Shown: piece by piece, positions 55,001 to 64,000 of the stretch
How the letters are laid out: each line of letters begins with the position of its first letter
Position numbering within the stretch: the first letter of the stretch is position 1
Assembly (NCBI RefSeq): GCF_023856365.1
Contig: NC_064536.1
Location: 39,377,276 to 39,441,275 of the forward strand
Source of the DNA: Brienomyrus brachyistius
Taxonomy: Eukaryota; Chordata; Actinopteri; Osteoglossiformes; Mormyridae
Length of the DNA: 64,000 nucleotides
Direction: 5' to 3'
Made by a program: the position numbers and the translations under genes
Notes under the pieces: model-generated
Told to the model about the DNA's origin: nothing
Seen by the model: the letters and a program-made list of their open reading frames with translations, nothing else
Database searches by the model: none

Positions 55001-58000
55001 GGGTGTGACTGGAAGGAACGCCCTCCCTGTTCTGAACCCCAGTGGTGTTTTTTAATTGGACTTCTGTGCTTGTCCATAATGAACACCATATTCAAGCATA
55101 TGGGCCTCCATATGTGCACTTGGCATTGGGACACCCTAGGCCGCAGGTCAAGTCATCGGAATTGCAGCCGCATGTATTGGACACTTGGGTGAGGAGAGGT
55201 GGCGGAACTGTCAACTGATCACCACCTAGTGGTGGGTTGACTCCGCTGGTGGGGGAAGAAGTCGTTCAGACCTGGCAGACACAAGCATATACAGTATGTA
55301 GTGTGAGTCTGCTGGGAACGTCTGGTAGAATAGCCTGTGGGACTCCGGAGGCAGCTGATAAGTACCGGAGGGCCAAGCGGAACGCGGCTTCGACAGCTGC
55401 TGAGGCAAAAACTCGGGTATGGGATGAGTTAGACGAGGCCATGGAGAAAGACTTCCAGATGGCTTCGAGGAGATTCTGGTCCACCATCCGGTGGCTCAGG
55501 GTGGGAAAGTGGTGCAACATCAACACTGTTTATGGTGGGGTTGGGGCTCTGCTGACCTCAGCTCGGGACGTTGTGGGTCGGTGGAAAGAATACTTCGAAG
55601 ACCTCCTCAATCCCACCGACATGCCTTCCAATGAGGAAGCAGAGTCTGGGGACTTGGGAGTGGACTCACCTATCTCTGGAGCGGAGGTTGATGAGGTGGT
55701 TAAAAGTTCCTCAGTGGCTGGGCCCAGAGGTGGATGAGATCCGCCTGGATTTCCTCAAGGCTCTGGATGTTGCAGGGCTGTCTTGGTTGACACACATCTG
55801 CAACATCGTGTGGACATCGGGGGCGGTGCCTCTGGACTGGCAGACCGAGGTGGTGGTCCCCCTCTTCAAGAAGGGGGACCGGAGGGTGTGCTCCAACTAT
55901 AGAAGGATCACACTCCTCAGCCTCCATGGTAAAGTCTATTCAGGGGTGCTGGAGAGGAGGGTCCGCCGGATTGTCGAACCTCAGATTCAGGAGGAGCAGT
56001 GTGGTTTTCGCCCTGGCCGTGGAACAATGGACTAGCTATATACTCTCAGCAGGGTCCTGGAGGTTGCGTGGGAGTTTGCCCAACTAGTCTACATGTGCTT
56101 TGTGGACTTGGAGAGGGCATTCGACTGTGTCCCTCGGGGAGTCCTGTGGGGGGTGCTCCGGGAGTATGGGGTGCGGGGCTGCCTTATAGGGGCTGTTTGG
56201 TCCCTGTACAACCGGTGTCAGAGCTTGGTCCGCATTGTCGGCATTAAGTCAGTGAGGGTTGGACTCCACCAGGGCTGCCCTTTGTCATCGATTCTATTTA
56301 TAACTTTTATGGACAGAATTTCTAGGCGCAGCTGTGGCATAGAGGGTGTCTGGGTTGGTGACCTCAGGATTATATCTCTGCTTTTTGCAGATGATGTGGT
56401 TCTGTTGGCCTCATCAGACCGTGGCCTTCGGCTCTCACTAGTGCAGTTTGCAGCCAAATGTGAAGCGGCTGGGATGAAAATCAGCACCTCCAAATCCGAG
56501 ACCACGGTCCTCAGCAGGAAAAGGGTAGAATGCTCTCTCCGGGTCGGGGAGGAGGTCCTTCCTCAAGTGGAGGAGTTTAAGTATCTTGGGGTCTTGTTCA
56601 CGAGTGAGAGAAGGATGGAGCGGGACATCAACAGGTGGACTGGTGTAGTGTCAGCAGTAATGCGGGCGCTGTATCAGTCTGTCATGGTGAAGGAAGAGCT
56701 GAGCCAAAATGCAAAGCTCTCGATTTACCAGTCGATCTACGTTCCTACCCTCACCTATGGTCACGAGCTATGGGTAGTGACCCAAAGAACGAGGTTGCGA
56801 ATACAAGCAGCCGAAATGGGTTTCCTCCACATGGTGGGTGGGCTCTCCCTTAGAGATAGGGTGAGGAGCTCGGTCATTCGGGAGGGACCCAGATGAGGTG
56901 GTTCGGGCATCTGGTCAGGATGCCTCCTGGATGCCTCCCTGGTGAGGTGTTCCGGGCATGTCCCACTGGGAGGAGGCCCCGGGGAAGACCCAGAACACAC
57001 TGGAGAGACTATGTCTCCTGTCTGCCCTGGGAACGCCTCGGAATTCCCTCAGAGGAGCTGGATGAAGTGGCCGTGGAGAGGGAAGTCTGGGTTTCCCTGC
57101 TTAGACTGCTGCCCCTGCGACCCGACCCAGAAAAGTGATAGATGATGGATGGATGGATGGATGGATGGATGGATGGATGGATGGATAATGACAGTTTCCT
57201 ATTACTGTGTGACCAGGTAAATGCTGCTAGCTGGATCCTTACTCTGCTGTAAATGCTGCTGAATGCTTACCTCAGGATTTTATTATTCCCTCCATCTCCA
57301 TCATGTGCAGAGAAAAGGACAGCAGTGGAAACAGGAGAAAGGATTGTGATTTTTTTTACAAAAGGCCTGTCAATAAAGATCTTTCTGTACATTCAAACAG
57401 ACCCAGAAACTAAAATGCCAATGGATATCCTAGAACAGCAGCAGCTGATAAATGGGGGAATTGGTAGTGATTCATTTAGATATCTAAAAAATCAGATAAT
57501 AATATGTATGTTCATGCTCTTAAGGTTTGCTGTAATTTCAGCTGAGTGATTCTCTTCACTGTGGTCCTTGCTGGCAATATGCTAGCAAACGCAGCCCCTC
57601 CTTCATAAGTGAAACTCTTAGGTCCAATTTTTACATTTATCTATTTGAACTGAAGCATAAATGATTCACAGCCAGATTTAAATTAATTACTTACATTTGA
57701 TGGTAATACGAATTGGAATCTGCCAGACTCCATCAGCACACCAGTACCAGCCAGTGTCCTTCCTCTCCAGCACATTCATTGTCACAATGAAGGTTTTATT
57801 TTCTGTGTCATCCCTGATCAGGACAGGCCTCCCATCCAAACTCCCAGATCTCTCTGATGCACAGGAGCCCCCAATTTTACACCACAACACCCGTCTTTTA
57901 TCATATCCATACTGACACTGAACACTGATACTGTCTCCTTCCACACCTGTCACCTCCTGTTTGTCCACTGACAGCTCTGAGGAACCTGAACATACAAATT

Positions 58001-61000
58001 AGGGACAAATAAAAGACACCGTGTTACTGTAGTTACACAGCCGTAAAATATTCATGCATATGAACCAGGTAGAGCATGTTTATATTAATATTTGTCAAAG
58101 AAATGGACATTTCTTAGGATATTACTTGTTATTTTTCCCCCGAAATTCTCCCAGGTCTCATTCATTATATTGAACAAAATCAAAATGTGGAACCTATTCT
58201 ATACTAATAACATTCTAAAATATTAAAATATTATGTTTTCTCAAATATTATTTTATTTAGTGTTTATGTCCATCCTTTCTGGCTGAATGTTACATATTGT
58301 GCATCTCATTGGCTACAGTCAGCAGTACAAACATCTTACCATCAGTGACCGAGAGGTAAACAGGTACTGAAACAGCTGAACCTCCACTGATCTCCACATC
58401 ACACCAGTAGGTGTCAGAGTCCCCGTCTGTCAGATTGTTGATGGTCACAGTGAAGATTCGCTGGTCAGGATCATCTCTGATTGACACTTTACCCTCCTGT
58501 GGAGAGTCAGTGTGTACTAAGGGAGTACATGAATCCATATTACGCCCTTTGCACCAGTATTTCACATGTGTTTTATATCTGTTGTCATAGAAACATGGGA
58601 TAGTAAAAGATCCTCCTCTCTGTACAGGCACCAAGCTCATTGTGGACACACCTGCAGGGACAGTATGAAATTTACCAAGCTGATTAACTCTCACTCCCAC
58701 TTACATCATTTATACACATATTATTAAAGAGTCAGCAGCAGTCCACTGTAGGTTACAGTACTTCACATTGTAGAACTATTAAAACTTATTTTTATTAAAA
58801 TTTGTATTTCTTATTGTCGTATTTGTAAAGATTAAGAAAAAATGACTAACTGACCATTTAGGATGCAAATACCTCCTTTGCTGGCTAATTTGTCATTAAA
58901 AAATGTTTATACATTAATTATAACACAGTCAAGCCGATGCTCTTTTACAGTATGATAATTTATATGTTTATTCTTTTCAGTGTAATTTGTCTTTAAATTT
59001 CAACCAAAGGACATTTCTTAACATATTACTTTTTTAGCCCCTTGAAGTAGCCCATTTAAACTGACACTGTTACTTCTCCCAGGTATCATTCATCATCCGG
59101 AACTAAATATACAGTGGAAACCACTTAGCGTGATCATGTCTGTCTGGGCGATATTATTACATAAATATAAGGTAATAAAATGGACACTATTGCAATTTAC
59201 TTAATTTTATTGACAGTTTCAAGATACAGTACAGCTGTATGAAACGCATTTCAAATTACAGTACAGTCGTCCCTCGCCACTTCGCGCTTCGACTTCACTC
59301 TGTCGCGGTTTTTTGTATAATCATTAAAAACTTGATCGAGACAGTGAAAATAATACATCTCTAAGTATCGGAAGCATCTTTGCTCCTCATAATTAAATGT
59401 ACAATAATAATAATATGATATTTGTAACATCTAATATGTCTTTTTTTCTCTTATTTTGTCTAATATGTTGGGTAATAGGAGTGTAATTGTCATGACCTGC
59501 CTGTAAGATCCTCTTGTGTGCCACGCCCCCTTATTAACCAAGTGTGCAGCCCCGATGGTTACCAGCTGTTCCCTGTCAGTTTTATCCATCTGGTGTATTT
59601 AAGTCCACATCAGAGTCTGTAACCCCAGGTCTCTCATTGACGTTTTTGATGTTACATGTTCATGTGTCCTGCATTTGGAGTGATTCCAAATAAACCCTTC
59701 AATCCTGATTCCTCATCTCCCCGTTCCTGCTTCCATGTTCAGCAATCATAACAGTAATGCTGACTAAAGGGTGTTATTTCATGTCTAATAATGTTAAAAA
59801 CCATATATAGAAGGTCGTAAACAGGTTTTCTGTGCTCTAACTACGAAAATATTCTATTTATGAATAAAGAATCCTACTTTGCGGAAATTCACTTATCGCG
59901 GTAGAGTCTGGAACTGATTAACCGCGATAAAGGAGGGCCGACTGTACTGTACAAATGAAATGACTAAACTGTGTATATACAAATACGCTATAATACAGGT
60001 CAGTACTGTACATAATATTCAATTCAATTTTATTTATACAATGCATTTTCACAACATTCCCTTGTCTCAAAGCGCTTATTGTAGTTTTGCTACTGCATTC
60101 ATGTGGCTCATTTTTGGTGGCTTATCAGAAGCTTTGAGTTTATTTTTGTCATTCAAAGAAAATGACTTTCTTTTTCCATTAATGATTTCTGTGCACGCCG
60201 TAGTAACATCAGGTAGCTACCCAGAAGCAGACGAGTTACCACAAGGCAAAATAGGATGATCAAAATAGAGTAAAAAATAAAAAATCACTGCAGTTTTAAT
60301 TTTTTCCATATGTTGTCACATTGAAAAAGACCCAACTCTGCAAGCAGACCACATGAATACTATAAGTGAATTCATGTTATTTAAACATTACTTAATCTAC
60401 CCCAAGCTATTTGGTCCATTTGAGCAGTTGATCGCTATAGCCGTGATCACTATAAGCAGCTTCCACTCTATTTGAACCCTGATCTACATGAATAGTTTAT
60501 TGTTACTCTAATTAACATATTCTAACCATCACCAAAAAATCAAGAAAACATTTATTTTTATATTCCTTTATGTTTTTTTTACTGTCCAATTCATTCCTAT
60601 TTTAAAATATTTATTCTGAATGTTTAAGAATCATACAATATACAACAGTTCATACAACAATCTGTATTTTTACTTAATTAGATACTGATACTGTATGTGC
60701 ATCAAAATAGTGTCATCAGATGTTTTGTACAGGCATCTTACCATCAGTGACTGACAGGTAAACCCTTGCTGTAACATCTGAACCACCACTGATCTTCACA
60801 CCACATGAGTAGGTGTCAGAGTCCGCAGTTGTCAGGTTGTTGATGGTCACAGTGAAGACTCCCTGGTCAGGATCATCTCTGATTGACACTTTATCCTCCT
60901 GTGGAGAGTCAGTGTGTACTATGGGAGTACATGACCTCCAATCTTTCCCTCTGCACCAGTATTTCACATGTGTTTTATATCTGTCACCATAGAAACATGG

Positions 61001-61062
61001 GATGGTGACAGATCCTCCACTCAGTACAGGCAGCCATCTTGCTGTGTACACACTGTCAGCAG
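52034..61062 (-). CDS. Intact CD300/CMRF35-like inhibitory receptor gene (leader outside window)
   Basis: Eight exons can be chained with canonical splice sites and compatible phases: 60742-61062, 58340-58651, 57695-57985, 57271-57295, 53540-53631, 52995-53032, 52724-52783, 52349-52435. The product would have three V-type Ig domains, a short stalk, one transmembrane helix and a tail with two ITIM-type motifs. CD300-family receptors of this kind sit on myeloid and other leukocytes and recruit SHP phosphatases. After the last exon the frame meets TAG at once if the acceptor at 52035 is used; another acceptor near 52015 would add about 23 residues. A LINE and a SINE sit in the intron before the transmembrane exon. 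Whether 60742-61062 belongs to this gene or a separate one is the main uncertainty. Confidence 0.72.
52349..52435 (-). CDS. Receptor cytoplasmic exon with ITIM VIYSSV
   Basis: 87 bp, phase 0 to 0, acceptor ctctcagcag and donor GTGAGT. It encodes 29 residues including [15 protein letters not shown]-x-Y-x-x-V fits the ITIM consensus, so the tyrosine is a likely phosphorylation site for SH2-domain phosphatases. Confidence 0.75.
52724..52783 (-). CDS. Receptor cytoplasmic exon with ITIM VTYSSI
   Basis: 60 bp, phase 0 to 0, acceptor ttcctctctcag and donor GTAAGA. It encodes [24 protein letters not shown] fits the ITIM consensus. Confidence 0.78.
52995..53032 (-). CDS. Receptor juxtamembrane exon
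   Basis: 38 bp after a strong acceptor (ttctttatttgtag) and before GTAAGT. With the single base carried from the transmembrane exon it reads [13 protein letters not shown] and restores phase 0 for the ITIM exons. Confidence 0.7.
53540..53631 (-). CDS. Receptor transmembrane exon
   Basis: 92 bp with acceptor ctcttattcag and donor GTGAGT. It encodes [19 protein letters not shown] continuing [11 protein letters not shown]: one hydrophobic helix with no charged residue inside, consistent with an inhibitory rather than adaptor-pairing receptor. Confidence 0.82.
53936..54279 (-). mobile_element. SINE in receptor intron
   Basis: It runs from 'atccatccatttatcatcaa' to 'taaccactgcaccaccatgc', the SINE family in reverse orientation, diverged. 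Unit B intron (near 41953) is continuous across this point, so the SINE inserted after the receptor copies separated. Confidence 0.75.
54334..57186 (+). mobile_element. RTE/Rex3-like LINE in receptor intron
   Basis: About 2.85 kb with 5' start 'ctcctggagctgacacctta', endonuclease and reverse-transcriptase regions, and a (GATG/GATGG)n tail at 57140-57186, as in the RTE clade. Flanked by aatggtagtttcct (54320-54333) and aatgacagtttcct (57187-57200), a 14-bp target duplication with two mismatches. Absent from the matching intron of unit B. It lies antisense to the receptor. Confidence 0.85.
54777..57138 (+). pseudogene. RTE-like endonuclease/reverse transcriptase, disrupted
   Basis: The endonuclease part has [16 protein letters not shown]. 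The RT part has [50 protein letters not shown] and the catalytic FADDVV, then a C-terminal [15 protein letters not shown] block. A TAG at about 56033-56035 follows GTMD, and frame changes occur near 55060-55240, 55720 and 56890. It is not functional. Confidence 0.85.
57271..57295 (-). CDS. Receptor stalk exon
   Basis: 25 bp with GTAAGC donor; the acceptor is inferred (gatggag), weaker than the others. It turns phase 1 after the third Ig exon into phase 2 required by the transmembrane exon and would encode GGNNKIL. Its B-unit relative is near 42065-42110. Confidence 0.5.
57695..57985 (-). CDS. Receptor third Ig domain exon
   Basis: 291 bp, phase 1 to 1, acceptor tgttcag and donor GTAAGT. It encodes [44 protein letters not shown] and [10 protein letters not shown]. 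Both canonical Ig cysteines and the extra CD300-type cysteine pair are present. It is the intact counterpart of the broken exons at 13191 and 44177. Confidence 0.87.
58340..58651 (-). CDS. Receptor second Ig domain exon
   Basis: 312 bp, phase 1 to 1, acceptor tccctgcag and donor GTAAGA. It encodes [47 protein letters not shown] and [14 protein letters not shown]. All expected cysteines are present. Its 3' flank matches that of the unit B first Ig exon. Confidence 0.86.
59264..59944. mobile_element. Tigger/mariner-type MITE containing a nested solo LTR
   Basis: Inverted ends read CAGTCGTCCCTCGCC (left) and the complement of GGAGGGCCGACTG (right), each next to TA. Without the LTR at 59488-59753 the element is about 410 bp and carries no transposase. 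Confidence 0.72.
59488..59753 (+). mobile_element. Solo LTR, 266 bp, nested in MITE
   Basis: TGTCATGA...CATAACA flanked by GTAAT at 59483-59487 and 59754-59758. It contains 'gtgccacgccccctta', TATTTAAG and CAAATAAA in plus orientation, resembling the LTR families elsewhere in the window. Confidence 0.88.
60012..60085. repeat. Common fish short repeat
   Basis: 'attcaattttatttatacaa' followed by 'caaagcgctta' is a frequent teleost interspersed-repeat motif. Ends unresolved. Confidence 0.35.
60742..61062 (-). CDS. Receptor first Ig domain exon
   Basis: 321 bp, phase 1 to 1, acceptor ttccccacag and donor GTAAGA. It encodes [49 protein letters not shown] and [14 protein letters not shown]. Cysteines are intact; the usual Trp before the second Ig cysteine is Ser. 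The 5' flank resembles that of the unit A and B first Ig exons. It could also start a separate receptor gene. Confidence 0.82.
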
Positions 61063-62105
61063 CTGTGGGGAACACGGTCATGTAAATAAAGATTTTCTTC
61101 ACACGTCACAGTACCTCTAAGTCAGCTAAATTATTTTTCTCTCAAGGCCCAAATTCCTCATGTGTAGATTTCACCGACCAGAGGGTGCTTTGTCATGGGG
61201 GGGTGGGGGCCATTGGGATGGATTGGTAGTGCAGTTCGTATTAAATTCAAAATCTACCAACTGAGTACCCCTGCTGTAAGTAATTATACTTTGTTTATAT
61301 AATACTTGGAGTGTTTAGTGGAACCATGAGGATTTATAAAAGGTAAAGACTAGGCCTACCATTTTGCCATATGAACATAGGACAGACATAGGCTTTTTTA
61401 AAAATGAAAAAAATATTAAGCTACTGGCAGGTATTACATTAACGAGACTTATGGGCTTATGGGCTGCTACAACCCCTTATAAGGAAAACTGGGTTTGTCT
61501 TGGCTAGCTAACACTGTCTAATAATCCCCCATTTTGGAGAACACAAGGCTCATGGTCCCGCATGTTGGGGCTAGTCCTTACATGTGTAGCACCAAAGAAA
61601 ACTGGATGGGTTCTCTTCAATGTGTAAAGTTTATCAGGTCCTGATGTTTTTCCTCAAGGGAACTAAGCCAGGATGAAAAACAGAATAATCTGTCCTCTGC
61701 ACTATTTCCCCCCAACCATCATATTCTACTCTACCCAAACCACAAAAGCCCACACAGGGAGGTTAAACCCTTTGACCCATCCACAGGCAACAAGAGCAGA
61801 TTCCACCAAGATCCATTTGCATGCCTGGAGTTTGCAAAAGTTATTTAGGTCTATCTGGGGTTTCTGTTCTCTTGTCATATTCAATACCATTGGGGTGGAT
61901 CAAAAAGAACAGAAAACCGTTAATTCAAAGACAGTACAATGTCATGCTATGCAAATATACATCCAGCACCTTTGGTCTACAGCAGAGTGGGCAATTTCAG
62001 AATCTGCACAGCAGAGAGTGTCACAGCTCTCCTAATACCTTTCCAAACATAATACCCATCATACAAAGGCAGGACTAGTATTGAAACACACCCCCACCAT
62101 TAAAA
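61063..62105. other. Receptor intron or upstream flank, non-coding
   Basis: The first 300 bp resemble 45119-45280 (upstream of the unit B Ig exon). The remainder shows no exon or repeat that I recognise. Confidence 0.45.
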
Positions 62106-62760
62106 TACACTGCTCAAAAACTTTTAAATTAAAAACACTTTTTAATCAGAGTATAGCATCAAGTCTATTAAACTTCTGGCATATTGATCTGTTCAGTTAA
62201 GTAGCAGAGGGGGTTGGCAATCAGTTTCAGCTGATTTGGTGTTAATGAAATTATCAACAGGTGAACTAGAGGGGCAACAATGAGACGACCCCCAAAACAG
62301 GAATGGATTAACAGGAGGAGGCCACTGGCATTTTTCCCTCCTCATCTTTTCTGATGGTTGTTTCACTAGTTTTGCATTTGGCGACGGTCAGTGTCACTAC
62401 TGGTAGTATGAGGTGATACCTGGACCCTACAGAGTTTGTACAGGTAGTCAAACTCCTCCAGGATGGCGCATCAATACGTGCCATTGCCAGAAGGTTTGCT
62501 GTGTCTCCCAACACAGTCTCAAGGGCATGGAGGAGATTCCAGGAAACAGGCAGATATTCAAGGAGAGCTTGGACAGGGCCATAGGGTCCTTAACCCATCA
62601 GCAGGACCGGTATCTGCTCCTTTGTGCAAGGAGAAACAGGATGAACACTGCTGGAGCCCTACAAAATGACCTCCAGCAGGCCACTGGTGCGAATGTTTCT
62701 GATTGTTTGGTCAGAGACAGACTTCATGAGGGTGGCTTGAGGGCCCAACGTCCTCTAGTG
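62106..62760 (+). mobile_element. Tc1-like transposon, 3'-truncated
   Basis: It starts 'tacactgctcaaaaac' and continues with 'cagagtatagcatcaagtc', 'gaggggcaacaatgagacga' and a decayed transposase N-terminus ('ccagaaggtttgctgtgtct', 'ccaacacagtctcaagggca'). The catalytic half is missing. Confidence 0.7.
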
Positions 62761-63340
62761 ATAAAATGTGATTTTTGGATAGAAATCAATAATAATCCAG
62801 ACGGTGGAATATAACATGTTTTAGAACAATTTTACCCAGAGCAGCTATGGTCTGCTAGCGTGATGCTACAGTTTGCTAACTGACGCAAATTGTGGTCCCG
62901 CCATTCTTCATTAAGCTCCACAGCTAAATTACTTGAACAGAAGACACTCATTCCAGTTTGACAGGTATTATCTTTGGGGAAGCATTGCAAGACGGCATGA
63001 GACAAGGGGTTTTCTAGTTGCATTTTACAAATGCAATACGACACAGATACTATGTAGATATTGTATGTAGTGTATATAGTGCTGTATATCGTATTGTGCT
63101 GTACAATATACATGTATTGAAATAGACTGACTGTACTCATATTTAAACCCTGCAGATTCATCAGGCACACAATTACATTCCACTATTCTAACAGTTTTCT
63201 TTTTGACTGCTTTTGCAACATTTGCACAAATTCTGTATGTCTAAAATACCTATTGTAAGCTTTTTGTGTTTAGAGTTGATATTTGTAAATTATTTATAAA
63301 AATTCTTGTACTCTGTAATAACTGGAACCATGTGTTCTGG
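62761..63340. other. Non-coding stretch
   Basis: No exon or repeat boundary recognised; a plain AT-rich sequence with short open frames. Confidence 0.4.
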
Positions 63341-63786
63341 TGTCACGCCCACGCAGGCGGGAACTACGGGGTGTGCGGTGTTACGGTTAATGGGAGGAAG
63401 TATAAATGAGACCGAATTACCCCAGCACGCCACGAAGTATTGAGCCGATGATTCCGAGCCGTACTAAGCGTTTCTTTGTCTCTTGTCTTCCCCATCTCCC
63501 TCGCCCGCGCTGTTCACCCAGTGTGCTCTCCTTACCTGCTTCCCTTTCCTTCCCCAGACCCGCTCCCGCTCCCCGCCGAGACCGGCACGTCCCGTTCCCG
63601 CCCCCCTGTGTAGTCCCGTCTCGTGCCTGCTCGTTGGACAGACTCCCCGGATTTCGACCCCCACGCTCGTTGAACGACCAGGACTTTTGCTTGCTCTGAT
63701 CTGTACCTCTGCCCCAATCACGCCAATAAACCAGGCGTTGGCTTGCATTCCTGGATCCGTGTCTTCCTGTCTGGGTTATCCTCACA
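63341..63786 (+). mobile_element. Solo LTR, 446 bp
   Basis: Begins TGTCACGCCC, ends CCTCACA, flanked by TCTGG at 63336-63340 and 63787-63791. GTATAAATG near 63402 and CCAATAAACC near 63722 give promoter and polyadenylation signals in plus orientation. A long CT-rich middle accounts for the open frames there. Confidence 0.86.
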
Positions 63787-64000
63787 TCTGGTCTCATATA
63801 TAGCTGAGATGACTAAAGTTTATTTTCACTTTGACAGACTTCTTAGTTTAAACTTCAAAAATACTTTTTACAGTTGCTTAAAAATCTTGCATGTTTAAAA
63901 GGTTTGCATAATTATATTTTCTTTAATTTTTCTCTGTTTGCAGAGATTAGAGAATCCACTTCTACTGTTAGATTTCATAGCTCTTTCAAAATGTCAAATT

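Noticed and set aside
63406..63797. Overlapping frames of about 95-126 codons on both strands.
   Set aside because: They fall inside the CT-rich solo LTR at 63341-63786 and have no recognisable domain.

Overview
The window is vertebrate, almost certainly teleost (ray-finned fish), nuclear DNA. It has split Ig-domain exons with GT/AG splice sites, long introns, (ATGG)n-tailed SINEs, L1, RTE/Rex3-like, Rex1/L2-like, piggyBac, Tc1 and LTR elements typical of fish genomes, and a vertebrate-type elongator tRNA-Met. Nothing supports a prokaryotic reading. Few stretches are single-copy coding sequence.

Large-scale layout: a long direct tandem duplication. Unit A runs from base 1 to about 28472. Unit B starts at 28473 with the same sequence as base 1 and can be followed, with gaps, to about 50060. 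By eye the two copies are near-identical over many kilobases and differ mainly by clean insertions and deletions. Insertions only in A: a foldback piggyBac (1261-3822), a solo LTR (10951-11237), a 763-bp insert inside an Ig exon (14032-14794), a full-length L1 (15326-20990) and a LINE 3' tail (27311-27423). Insertions only in B: a 3.77-kb LTR element with apparently identical LTRs (36196-39967) and a foldback element (about 42360-43213). For the elements with recognisable target-site duplications the other unit keeps the unoccupied target.

Gene content: the array encodes CD300/CMRF35-like (pIgR-like) Ig receptors, all on the minus strand. Unit A (13191-15031) and unit B (41641-45118, leader at 50860-50899) each hold a receptor pseudogene. 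Both share an in-frame stop in the first Ig exon, a 7-bp deletion in the second and a destroyed splice donor, so the gene was dead before the duplication. To the right (52349-61062) is a third receptor whose visible exons are all open and phase-compatible: three Ig V-type domains, a short stalk, one transmembrane helix and a tail with two ITIM-type tyrosine motifs (VTYSSI, VIYSSV). It is probably a functional inhibitory leukocyte receptor; its leader lies beyond the right edge. An intron of it carries an RTE/Rex3-like LINE and a SINE that are missing from the matching intron in unit B. A separate small terminal exon (transmembrane segment plus basic tail) is conserved in A and B at 11781-11982 and 41336-41537.

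The most unusual single object is the unit-B LTR element. It has 277-bp LTRs, a 5-bp target duplication and no recognisable pol, but one uninterrupted 1039-codon minus-strand frame encoding a Pro/Ala-rich protein built on 39-, 33- and 18-bp tandem repeats. Because low-complexity GC-rich DNA is also open in other frames, its coding status is plausible but unproven.
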